Positions 1 to 7,230 of a stretch of 64,000 bases of DNA are shown piece after piece. Where the stretch lies: contig NZ_VLLA01000012.1 of the NCBI RefSeq assembly GCF_007830635.1, positions 1 to 64,000 on the forward strand, read 5' to 3'. Below the pieces are notes generated by a model. It made no database searches. It had not been told where the DNA came from and saw only the letters and a program-made list of their open reading frames with translations. Source of the stretch: Bradyrhizobium huanghuaihaiense (lineage in GTDB: Bacteria; Pseudomonadota; Alphaproteobacteria; Rhizobiales; Xanthobacteraceae). The position numbers and the translations under genes are program-made. Within the stretch, counting starts at the first letter, position 1. Every line of letters starts with the position of its first letter.

Positions 1-329
1 TGCGCTGCGGTCAGGCCGTCTTGCGACGGTCTCAGTCTCGTTGCCGAGACACAGCGCAGACCTCCCGAGGTAAGACCGACCGCCTTCACCGCACGCCCGC
101 CGAATTTACCACCCCGACCTTTGATGACCTTGGACTTCGCGATCAATTGCTCGCTCGTCCGGCCGGGTAGGCCTCGTTATCCGGTGTTTGTCCATCGGGC
201 CGCGGCTTTGCTCCACGCTTTCTTCAGACCCCACCTCACGATGACGCCCTTGCGCTTCGCCAATCCTTCGCCGCCATCAGGCTGGATAGAGGACTTCCAC
301 CTCCAAGCTGTCGCTCATACTCGGCACAC
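1..329 (-). mobile_element. Group II intron, 5' portion (partial, runs off the left edge)
   Basis: Read on the minus strand from 329, the sequence starts GTGTG, the group II 5' splice-site consensus (GUGYG). It is followed by the conserved early domain I stretch GGAGGTGGAAGTCCTCT (about 305-289) and by a segment resembling the ACCGGATAACGAGGCC / GGACGAGCGAGC region of proteobacterial introns. Positions 1-62 fold on the minus strand as a three-way junction: TGCGCTG pairs with CAGCGCA and encloses two stems, each capped by a GCAA (GNRA) tetraloop. The intron begins only a few bases after the T-tract of the aatA terminator, as expected for terminator-targeting class C introns. The reverse transcriptase/maturase gene would lie left of the window. 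Family recognised by memory of conserved motifs, not by a covariance search. Confidence 0.75.
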
Positions 330-332
330 AAC

Positions 333-360
333 AAAAAGGCCCGCACGAAGCGGGCCTTTT
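333..360 (-). terminator. Rho-independent terminator of aatA
   Basis: On the minus strand GGCCCGC, loop TTCGT, GCGGGCC is followed by TTTTTGTT, 20 bases after the aatA stop codon. The stem is perfect, and an A-run on the other side makes it potentially bidirectional. Confidence 0.85.
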
Positions 361-380
361 CAATTCGCACTGTCTTCGGC

Positions 381-1583
381 TCAGCGCAGATTGCCGCAGA
401 AGCGCTGGATGCGCTTGCAGGCGTCTTCGAGGTCCGAGGTCTTGGTCGCGTAGGAGATGCGGAAGGCCGGGCCGAGACCGAAGGCCGAACCCTGCACCAC
501 GGCGACGCCTTCGGTCTCGAGCAGCTCGGTGACGAACTGCTCGTCGTTCGAGATCAAATTGCCCGACGGCGCCTTCTTGCCGATCGTGCCGGCGCAGGAC
601 GGATAGACGTAGAACGCGCCTTCGGGGCGCGGGCACTCGATGCCGTTCGCCTGGTTGAGCATGGAGACGACGAGGTCACGGCGCTCCTTGAACACCTTGT
701 TGTTGGCGGGGATGAAGTCCTGCGGACCGTTCAGCGCTTCCACCGAGGCCCACTGCGCGATCGAGCAGGGGTTCGAGGTCGACTGCGACTGGATGGTCGA
801 CATCGCCTTGATGAGCTGGGCCGGGCCACCGGCATAGCCGATACGCCAGCCGGTCATGCAATAGGCCTTCGACACGCCGTTCACCGTGAGCGTGCGGTCG
901 TAGAGGCTGGGCTCGACCTGCGCGACCGTGGTGAACTGGAAATCGTCATAGACGAGGTGCTCGTACATGTCGTCGGTCATCACCCACACTTGCGGATGCT
1001 TGACCAGCACGTCGGTGAGCGCCTTCAGCTCGGCCTTGGTGTAGGCCGCACCGGTCGGGTTCGACGGCGAGCACAGGATCACCCATTTGGTCTTCGGCGT
1101 GATCGCACGCTCGAGCGCCTCCGCCCCGAGCTTGAAGCCGGTCGCGGCGGTGCAGACCACCGGCACCGGCTCGCCGCCGGCGAGCGCCACCATTTCAGGG
1201 TAGCTGACCCAATAGGGTGCGGGGATGATCACCTCGTCGCCCGGATTGATGGTCGCCATCAGCGCGTTGTAGAGCACCTGCTTGCCGCCGGTGCCGACGA
1301 TGATCTGGTTCGGCTTGTAGACGACGCCGTTCTCGCGCTGAAACTTCGCGATGATGGCTTCCTTCAGCTCGGGGATGCCGTCGACCGCGGTGTACTTGGT
1401 CTTGCCGGCCTCGATGGCGCGGATCGCCGCGAGCTTGATGTTGGCGGGCGTGTCGAAGTCGGGCTCGCCGGCACCGAGGCCGATGACGTTGCGGCCCGCC
1501 GCTTTCAGCGCGCGTGCTTTATCCGTGACCGCGATGGTCGCGGACGGCTTCACACGGTCGAGCGCAGCGGCAAGGAAGGACAT
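381..1583 (-). CDS. aatA: Aspartate aminotransferase (class I PLP aminotransferase)
   Basis: 400 residues, the usual size of the Rhizobium-type AatA. It transfers the amino group between aspartate/2-oxoglutarate and oxaloacetate/glutamate in the cytoplasm. The PLP-binding lysine is K239 in the motif NGVSKAYCMTGWRIGY; the PLP-contacting aspartate lies at 204-205 (TDDMYEH), with SNPTGA at 174-179 and the C-terminal substrate arginine in FRISYA. The ATG at 1583 is chosen over the in-frame ATG at 1589 because AGGAG lies at ideal distance only for 1583. The gene stands alone with its own terminator, and a group II intron is inserted just behind it. Confidence 0.95.
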   Translation of the reverse strand: MSFLAAALDRVKPSATIAVTDKARALKAAGRNVIGLGAGEPDFDTPANIKLAAIRAIEAGKTKYTAVDGIPELKEAIIAKFQRENGVVYKPNQIIVGTGGKQVLYNALMATINPGDEVIIPAPYWVSYPEMVALAGGEPVPVVCTAATGFKLGAEALERAITPKTKWVILCSPSNPTGAAYTKAELKALTDVLVKHPQVWVMTDDMYEHLVYDDFQFTTVAQVEPSLYDRTLTVNGVSKAYCMTGWRIGYAGGPAQLIKAMSTIQSQSTSNPCSIAQWASVEALNGPQDFIPANNKVFKERRDLVVSMLNQANGIECPRPEGAFYVYPSCAGTIGKKAPSGNLISNDEQFVTELLETEGVAVVQGSAFGLGPAFRISYATKTSDLEDACKRIQRFCGNLR

Positions 1584-2135
1584 CGTCATCTCCTGACAAG
1601 CGTCGTGAAGCCTTTCGCCTCACGACTCTGATTGTGGGAATGGAGCTACCCTAAAACGTGTGCCGCTGCACCGCAAGAAACTTCGGCCCGATCCCGCAAA
1701 AGTTTACGAATTCCAGGGCTTCGAGCCGCGATTTCCCGCAATTTTCCGTAACTTTGCCGCGCAAACCCCTCATATCCGCCAAGGCTTGTCCTCGGAGCAA
1801 TTTCAGGCCGTTCGGACGCCGGGAAACCGACCACGAGGCTGACGTTTTTCGAGGACGCCCGGGAGCCTCGAGCCGATCGTGAGCGCCCGGCTCGATCGCA
1901 GCCGCTCAAGGTCTCGCACGGTCCGCGGCGCAACGCGTCCACGCGTTGACGCAAGCGTGATCTCGATTTGCGGCGTCGCGCGGAAATGATCTTCCGCGGC
2001 ATTGCAGTGCGGTAGGGTTTTCGAGTTTTTCTATGGACCGGCTCTTGCGGCGGATTCGCATCGGCATCATTGTTTAGCCGCGGCGCGTGGGCAGGACGCG
2101 TCGCACTTCCCCGTCCAAGGTTTAGAACTCTCAGA
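1584..2135. other. Intergenic region without a supported gene
   Basis: About 550 bases between divergent aatA and a glutathione transferase gene; it must hold both promoters. Open frames here (for instance minus strand 1646-2143) are arginine/serine-rich, show no family signature and no convincing ribosome binding site, so none is called. Confidence 0.5.
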
Positions 2136-2786
2136 ATGTACAAGCTCTATTCGATGCAACGCTCCGGCAACAGCTACAAGGTCCGCCTTGCGCTGGCGCT
2201 GTTGAACGTACCTTACGAAGCGGTGGAGGTGGACATTCTGCGCGGCGAGAGCCGCACGCCGGACTTCCTGTCCAAGAATCCGTCGGGCCAGGTGCCGCTG
2301 CTCGAGGTCGGCGAGGACCGCTTTCTCGCCGAGTCCAACGCCATCCTCTGGTACGTCGCCGTCGGCACGCCGCTCGCACCGGAGAACCGCATCGACCGCG
2401 CCGAGGCGCTGCAATGGATGTTCTTCGAGCAGCACGCGCTCGAGCCGAATATCGGCGCCGCCTATTTCTGGCTGTCGCTGGTCAAGGGTGGCCGCGACCT
2501 CCAGACCCACGCGCTGGAGGACTGGATGGAGCGCGGCTATGGCGCGCTCCAGGTGATGGAGAACCACCTCAAGACCAGCCCCTACTTCGCCGCCCGTCAG
2601 CTCACGGTCGCCGACATCGCGCTCTACGGCTACACCCACCTCGCCGATCGCTGCGACTTCGATCTCTCCACCTTCCCGGCGATCCGGGACTGGCTGAAGC
2701 GGGTGCAAGCTGCGCCCGGCTTCGTCTCCATGGACTGGCGGCCGGCCGACATCGACGACCCCGCCAGCATCGCCGCCGGCGCCTGA
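2136..2786 (+). CDS. Glutathione S-transferase family protein
   Basis: 216 residues. N-terminal thioredoxin-like domain (about 1-80) with the glutathione-binding region PSGQVPLLE and the ES pair (FLAESNAI) typical of GSTs, followed by an all-helical C-terminal domain with the conserved motif TVADIALYGYTH (N-capping box). It likely conjugates or reduces small electrophiles with glutathione in the cytoplasm; the substrate is unknown. The ATG at 2136 is chosen because the encoded MYKLYSMQRSGNSYK is the normal fold start; the frame runs open upstream to 2070 but that stretch looks noncoding. Confidence 0.9.
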   Translation: MYKLYSMQRSGNSYKVRLALALLNVPYEAVEVDILRGESRTPDFLSKNPSGQVPLLEVGEDRFLAESNAILWYVAVGTPLAPENRIDRAEALQWMFFEQHALEPNIGAAYFWLSLVKGGRDLQTHALEDWMERGYGALQVMENHLKTSPYFAARQLTVADIALYGYTHLADRCDFDLSTFPAIRDWLKRVQAAPGFVSMDWRPADIDDPASIAAGA

Positions 2787-2940
2787 AAGCGGTCCGGCGT
2801 TAAGAAATAGCGGGCATATCGTTAACCTTTGCCGCGATCCCGCCATATTCGGCGCGCCAGCCGCCGCAATATTGCCGGTTGAAATGGTGAAATTGTTCTG
2901 CGTCGCGGGTGATTCGCTCGCACGTTGAAGGATTTAGACC

Positions 2941-3117
2941 ATGACTCGGGCGTCCGGGACGGCAGGCTTTCAGGGCCATCCCGCTACCGTTTCGTCTTCC
3001 CGGCTGACCAATGCGGTCGCGGCCTCGCTCGCCGTCGCCGCGATCTCGCTGTGCCTGATCGTCACCCTGACAGTGCTGTCGACCAAGGCGACCATGGCGA
3101 TGGGCCTGCCGGTCTGA
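2941..3117 (+). CDS. Small single-span membrane protein (58 aa)
   Basis: A short frame starting ATG at 2941 behind the ribosome binding site AAGGA. It encodes a polar N-terminus of about 20 residues followed by one hydrophobic helix (VAASLAVAAISLCLIVTL) and a short tail ending in GLPV. No family is recognised. It is followed by another tiny membrane protein gene at 3191, suggesting a small operon of membrane peptides. Coding status rests on the ribosome binding site, codon bias and the clean helix. Confidence 0.55.
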   Translation: MTRASGTAGFQGHPATVSSSRLTNAVAASLAVAAISLCLIVTLTVLSTKATMAMGLPV

Positions 3118-3190
3118 TTCCCGTTTCATCCTGGCCCATCCTTCAAGGTGCCGCGCGGCCCGCGCTGACCGGCATCGCGACGGGACGTCG

Positions 3191-3349
3191 ATGAAATCAC
3201 CTGTGGTCGTCGTTGCAATTACCCTGACCGCGGCCATCCTGGTCGCGGCGTCGCTGTTGATTTTCACCGGCATGCGCAAGAGCTCGGGCACCTCGACGCT
3301 GAATGCGCCGGCGCTGCAGCAGCGCGTCAGGCATTCGCATTTGGTCTAA
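3191..3349 (+). CDS. Small single-span membrane protein (52 aa)
   Basis: ATG at 3191, stop at 3347-3349. Residues 4-27 form one hydrophobic helix (VVVVAITLTAAILVAASLLI); the tail is polar and basic. No family is recognised. It lies 73 bases after the similarly built 58-residue frame. The ribosome binding site is weak (GGGACG), so translation is less certain than for its neighbour. Confidence 0.45.
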   Translation: MKSPVVVVAITLTAAILVAASLLIFTGMRKSSGTSTLNAPALQQRVRHSHLV

Positions 3350-3470
3350 AATCATCCGAAATCTTGGCGCGCCCTCGTAAGCCGCCCTTTAGCACTCCAC
3401 GCGATTCTTCACCGCGCCGGCGCAACAATCGGTCAGAGTTGCGGCGTTCCCTCGTTCAGGGAGGAACGAG

Positions 3471-4277
3471 ATGCGGTTCGGATGGCGTGCGATCTCCGGT
3501 CCGATGCTGACGGTAGCGATCACGCTGCTGGCAATCCTGCTCGATCGCTCCGTTCACATTCCCTCGCCTGCCCCACTGTTCGTCTGCATCGTCGCACTTG
3601 CCGGCGCGCTGGCGGGTTTCGCCTCCGCCATGGCCAGCGCAGCCCTCGCGGTCGCCGGCGCGGCGCTGTTCTTCGCCGGCCATCGCGGCGTGCCCTTCCA
3701 TGCCAGCGCGGACCTGGTCGGCCTGCTCGCAGTGACGGCCTTCGGTACCGCAGGCATCACCGGCCTGATGCGCGAGCGGCTGCTCGCCGCCTTCGCCACC
3801 GAGCGCCAGAGCCACGCCACCGCCGCGCGGCTGTCGGCCGCGCTCGACCAGGTCGATATCGGCATCGTGCTGCTCGATACGGAGACGCGGGCCGAATTCA
3901 TCAACCGCGCCTTCCGCGATTATTTTGCGGTGCCGGACGACATCGCCGACGGCAAGCCGCCCTTCATCGCGCTGATGTATCACAGCCGCGACACCGGCGC
4001 GTTCGAGCTGCCGGAGGACGAGCTCGGCACCTTCATCGCGCAGCGCATGGAGATGGTGCGGATCGGCGATGCGACGCCGATCAACATCAAATTGCGCAAT
4101 GGCGAGGTGCTGCGCTTCGTCTGCGCCGCGCTGCCCGACGGCGGGCGCATGCTGAGCTACACGCCGGTCACCGACCTCGTGCGCCACACCGATGCGCCGG
4201 CGCGTGCCGACTACTACCGCTCGCTGCGCGATCCCCAGAACCGCAAGCTGATCCGGTATCTGCGCGCCGCGGAGTGA
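3471..4277 (+). CDS. Membrane protein with C-terminal PAS domain
   Basis: 268 residues. Several hydrophobic segments (roughly 8-27 and 33-70, then 80-95) form an N-terminal membrane region. The segment from about 115 to 245 reads as a PAS-7-type sensor domain (ALDQVDIGIVLLDTETRAEFIN, then FRDYF, ending in DGGRMLSYTPVTDL). There is no kinase, cyclase or DNA-binding output domain, so it is a stand-alone sensor or a partner of another signalling protein. The ATG follows a strong GGGAGGAACGAG ribosome binding site. Confidence 0.8.
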   Translation: MRFGWRAISGPMLTVAITLLAILLDRSVHIPSPAPLFVCIVALAGALAGFASAMASAALAVAGAALFFAGHRGVPFHASADLVGLLAVTAFGTAGITGLMRERLLAAFATERQSHATAARLSAALDQVDIGIVLLDTETRAEFINRAFRDYFAVPDDIADGKPPFIALMYHSRDTGAFELPEDELGTFIAQRMEMVRIGDATPINIKLRNGEVLRFVCAALPDGGRMLSYTPVTDLVRHTDAPARADYYRSLRDPQNRKLIRYLRAAE

Positions 4278-4349
4278 CGCGACTGCGCGATTGATCGCCT
4301 CGCCCTTCGTCACGTATGAAGGACGCCTCATCGATTGCGGGATCTTCAC

Positions 4350-4805
4350 ATGTCGCTCACCATTCGCTCCGTCACGAGGCAGGACTACGATCAATGGCTC
4401 CCGCTCTGGGACGGCTACAACGCCTTCTACGGCCGCTCGGGCCCGACCGCGCTTGCACCCGAGATCACGAAGATGACGTGGCAGCGCTTCTTCGATGCCT
4501 ATGAGCCGGTGCATGCGCTGGTCGCCGAAAGCGACGGCAAGCTGCTCGGACTGACGCACTATCTGTTCCATCGCAGCACCACCGCGATCGAGCCGTCCTG
4601 CTATCTGCAGGACCTGTTCACGCTTCCAGCCGCCCGCGGCAAGGGCGTCGCGTCGGCGTTGATTTACGGGGTGTATGAACGGGCGAAACTGGCGGGTTCG
4701 CCGCGGGTCTACTGGCAGACGCACGAGACCAACGTCACGGCGCAGAGCCTGTACGACAAGGTCGCGGAGCGCTCCGGCTTCATCGTCTATCGCAAGCTGT
4801 TCTGA
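4350..4805 (+). CDS. GNAT family N-acetyltransferase
   Basis: 151 residues. The acetyl-CoA binding motif of the GNAT fold is visible as LPAARGKGVASALI (R/Q-x-x-G-x-G/A) after the beta-strand CYLQDLFT, and the C-terminal YDKVAERSGFIVYRK matches the family's terminal strand. It should transfer an acetyl group from acetyl-CoA to an amine substrate that cannot be read from sequence. The ATG at 4350 is preferred to an in-frame TTG at 4335. Confidence 0.88.
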   Translation: MSLTIRSVTRQDYDQWLPLWDGYNAFYGRSGPTALAPEITKMTWQRFFDAYEPVHALVAESDGKLLGLTHYLFHRSTTAIEPSCYLQDLFTLPAARGKGVASALIYGVYERAKLAGSPRVYWQTHETNVTAQSLYDKVAERSGFIVYRKLF

Positions 4806-4920
4806 TCCCCGCGCACAGCCTGTGGATAACTTGGCCTGTCACCGGCGCGTAACATAGCGGGACTACGCTGCACCTGCGTCTGATCAGGCCCCCCGTCACC
4901 GATCAAGCGCCCCAAAGCGG

Positions 4921-4961
4921 TCCCCGTCAGTCGCCGCGTCTGACAGGGGCCGCATTTTTTT
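4921..4961 (+). terminator. Rho-independent terminator, possibly of a small RNA
   Basis: CCCCGTCAG pairs with CTGACAGGGG (one bulge) and is followed by a run of seven T. It lies about 115 bases after the GNAT stop codon, so it either ends that transcript or ends an independent RNA encoded between about 4850 and 4961. Confidence 0.6.
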
Positions 4962-5058
4962 GTCCGCGCTGCCGGCATGGCAGCAGCGCGGCGGGCAGCT
5001 TGCTGCTGCGGCACACGGCGGTCAGAATGCCCGCCACTCATCTCCGACAGGATCTTTC

Positions 5059-6000
5059 ATGGAAATTCGCAATCTCGGCGCCTCCGGCCTTCGCGTGTCC
5101 GCGGTCGGGCTCGGCTGCAACAATTTCGGCCAGCGCACCGACCTCGAGACCTCGCGCAAGGTCATCCATCGCGCGCTCGATCTCGGCATCACGCTGTTCG
5201 ACACCGCCGACATCTATTCGAACATGGGCGGCTCGGAAAACGTGCTCGGCGCCGTGCTGGGCGATCGCCGCAAGGACATCGTGCTGGCGACGAAATACGC
5301 CAAGCCAATGGCCGAGGACGGCACCAAGCAGGGCGCCTCGCGCCGCTACATCATGGAGGCCGTGGAAGCGAGCCTGAAGCGGCTGAAGACCGATTACATC
5401 GACCTCTACCAGCAGCACGATTACGACCCGCTGACGCCGATCGAGGAGAGCCTGCGTGCGCTGGACGATCTCGTCCGGCAGGGCAAGGTTCGCTACATCG
5501 GCAATTCGAACTTTCCGGCCTGGCGGATCGCTGAAGCCGAGTACGTCGCACGCGCAATGAATGTCAGCCGCTTCGTCTCCTGCCAGGACGAATATTCCCT
5601 GCTCGTGCGCGACATCGAGAAGGACCTGCTGCCGGCCGCGACCGAATACAAGCTCGGCCTGTTGCCGTTCTTCCCGCTCGCAAGCGGCCTGCTGACCGGC
5701 AAATACAGGAAGGGCGAGGCCGCGCCCGGCGACACCCGCTTCGGCAAGGTGCCGCGGCTGCGCGACCGCTACGTCACGCCGCGCAACGAGGACATCGTCG
5801 AGAAGCTCCAGGCCTTTGCGAAAGCGCGCGGGCATTCGATGCTGGAGCTCGCCTTCTCCTGGCTCGCCGCGCGTCCGCAAGTGTCGAGCGTGATTGCCGG
5901 TGCCACCCGCGTCGAGCAGATCGAGGAGAACGTCAAGGCGATCGCCTGGAAGCTCAGCGCGGAGGAGATGGCGGAGATCGACAGGATCACCTTGGGCTGA
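5059..6000 (+). CDS. Aldo/keto reductase
   Basis: 313 residues forming a (beta/alpha)8 NADPH-dependent oxidoreductase of the YajO/Kv-beta-like branch. The catalytic tetrad is complete: D48, Y53 (FDTADIYS), K79 (LATKYAKP) and H120 (YQQHDYDP). The NADPH-binding end SVIAGATRVEQIEENVKA is present. It should reduce carbonyl compounds; the substrate is unknown. The start at 5059 (MEIRNLGASGLRVS) is the family N-terminus; the open frame continues upstream to 4960 with no matching sequence. Confidence 0.92.
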   Translation: MEIRNLGASGLRVSAVGLGCNNFGQRTDLETSRKVIHRALDLGITLFDTADIYSNMGGSENVLGAVLGDRRKDIVLATKYAKPMAEDGTKQGASRRYIMEAVEASLKRLKTDYIDLYQQHDYDPLTPIEESLRALDDLVRQGKVRYIGNSNFPAWRIAEAEYVARAMNVSRFVSCQDEYSLLVRDIEKDLLPAATEYKLGLLPFFPLASGLLTGKYRKGEAAPGDTRFGKVPRLRDRYVTPRNEDIVEKLQAFAKARGHSMLELAFSWLAARPQVSSVIAGATRVEQIEENVKAIAWKLSAEEMAEIDRITLG

Positions 6001-6032
6001 TTTTTGCGACGACCGACCTTTGCGGCGCGGCG

Positions 6033-6356
6033 CTATTTCGCGCCGCGTCCCACCGTCTGCATCACCTCAAAGCCCTCGAACTGGGGATGGCCGAGATAAA
6101 GCGGCTTGTTGTCGCCGGCCCGGTGATGCGCGGCACGAAACGCCTCCGACTTAGTCCAGGCCTCGAACGCGGCATGGTTCGCCCACACGGTGTGCGAGGC
6201 GTAGAGCGTGTGGTCCTCGGCTTCCGGCCCGCGCAGCAGATGGAATTCGACGAAGCCCGGCACCTTGTCGAGATGGGTGTCGCGGGTGAGCCAGACCTGC
6301 TCGAAATCGGACTCGGAACCCTTGGCGACGCGGAAGCGGTTCATGGCGATGTACAT
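6033..6356 (-). CDS. IsdG-family heme-degrading monooxygenase (HmuQ/HmuD-like)
   Basis: 107-residue ferredoxin-like ABM domain. The residues that define heme-degrading IsdG/MhuD enzymes are in place: N6, W67 and H77 (motif FEAWTKSEAFRAAHH), matching the N7/W67/H77 spacing known for IsdG. The family opens the heme ring using the substrate itself to activate oxygen, releasing iron. Bradyrhizobium has two such enzymes, HmuQ and HmuD; which, if either, this is cannot be decided here. AGGAG precedes the ATG. No heme transport gene is adjacent. Confidence 0.8.
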   Translation of the reverse strand: MYIAMNRFRVAKGSESDFEQVWLTRDTHLDKVPGFVEFHLLRGPEAEDHTLYASHTVWANHAAFEAWTKSEAFRAAHHRAGDNKPLYLGHPQFEGFEVMQTVGRGAK

Positions 6357-6394
6357 GGGGTGGTCTCCTGGTGCCGGAATATTTGTAAAGGAGG

Positions 6395-6612
6395 CGCCGC
6401 TCTCTCACTCCCTCGCCCCGTTCTTACGGGGAGAGGGTGGGGTGAGGGGCGGTCTCCGCGAGTTCGGTCTGAATTGTAAGCGAAGCGCACGATGCGCGCA
6501 TGGTCAATGTCGGAGTCGGATACACTGCCCTCTTGGCAACAGTGTGCCCTGCCCCTCACCCGGATTGCTGCGCAATCCGACCTCTCCCCGCAAAGAGCGG
6601 GGAGAGGTTAAG
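6395..6612. repeat. Palindromic repeat family R1, copy a
   Basis: Starts with the palindrome CCCCGTTCTTACGGGG and ends with CTCTCCCCGC-AAAGA-GCGGGGAGAG. About 215 bases, and largely repeated in the same orientation at 6971-7230 on the other side of the DUF559 gene. The middle contains a 22-base segment nearly identical (3 mismatches) to the last codons of that gene. Confidence 0.85.
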
Positions 6613-6967
6613 GCGCACCTCCCACCTCGGCGAGTTCAGTTTGAATTACGGTGAGAACACCTTCGATATTTCCAAGGACATCGTTGTTCCAGAAGCGCAG
6701 CACCTTGTAGCCCTTCTCCCTTAAGCGCTCGTCTCGAATAGCATCTGCTGCGGATTCATTGTGCTGCCCGCCGTCCACTTCTATAACGATCCGCTTCTCG
6801 CGACATACGAAATCGCAGATGTAGCCGATGATCGGCTCTTGCCTGACGAATTTGTGTCCATCGATCTGCCGGTTGCGAATGCGATTCCAGAGAACCGTCT
6901 CGGCGTCCGTTTGATCAGCGCGCAAGCGTCGCGCGAGTCGGATGGGTTTTTCGTTGTGGCCACGCAT
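6608..6967 (-). CDS. DUF559 domain protein (Vsr-like PD-(D/E)XK endonuclease)
   Basis: 119 residues. DUF559 core with N-terminal RARRLRADQTDAE-type helix, the nuclease-like strand IGYICDFVC (D52) and IVIEVDGGQH (E63, D65, H69), and the C-terminal YKVLRFWNNDVLGN. The fold is that of very-short-patch-repair-type endonucleases; the biological substrate is unknown. Its start codon, ribosome binding site (GAGGGGCAGG) and stop codon all lie in R1 repeat sequence, so the gene is embedded in a repeat-gene-repeat unit. Confidence 0.85.
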   Translation of the reverse strand: MRGHNEKPIRLARRLRADQTDAETVLWNRIRNRQIDGHKFVRQEPIIGYICDFVCREKRIVIEVDGGQHNESAADAIRDERLREKGYKVLRFWNNDVLGNIEGVLTVIQTELAEVGGAP

Positions 6968-6970
6968 TGC

Positions 6971-7230
6971 CTGCCCCTCACCCGTGATGGACGCACCGCC
7001 CTCTCACTCCCTCGCCCCGTTCTTACGGGGAGAGGGTGGGGTGAGGGGCTGTCTCCGCGAGTTGGTGTGAATTGTAGATGGAATGTGTTCGATCGCAATC
7101 GTCTGCGAGTCGGAGAGATTTGATTCGTGGCAACAGCGTGCCGTGCCCCTCACCCGGATCGCGCCGGACGATGCTGCGCATCGCCGGGGCAATCCGACCT
7201 CTCCCCGCAGAAGAGCGGGGAGAGGTTAAG
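6971..7230. repeat. Palindromic repeat family R1, copy b
   Basis: Second copy of the repeat flanking the DUF559 gene, same orientation as copy a, sharing the CCCCGTTCTTACGGGG palindrome, the segment CTCCGCGAGTT and the closing hairpin CTCTCCCCGC-AGAAGA-GCGGGGAGAG. It has an extra insertion around 7155-7185 (an inverted repeat based on CCGG/GATGC). Its right end provides the stop codon and a hairpin for the DUF1501 gene. Confidence 0.85.

Noticed and set aside
121..453. 110-codon plus-strand frame at the left edge
   Set aside because: Crosses the intron start and a terminator; not coding.
1646..2143. 165-codon minus-strand frame upstream of aatA
   Set aside because: Arg/Ser-rich, no ribosome binding site, no recognisable fold; treated as intergenic.
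6395..7230. Possible CRISPR array from repeated blocks
   Set aside because: Only two long copies separated by a gene; not short regularly spaced repeats.
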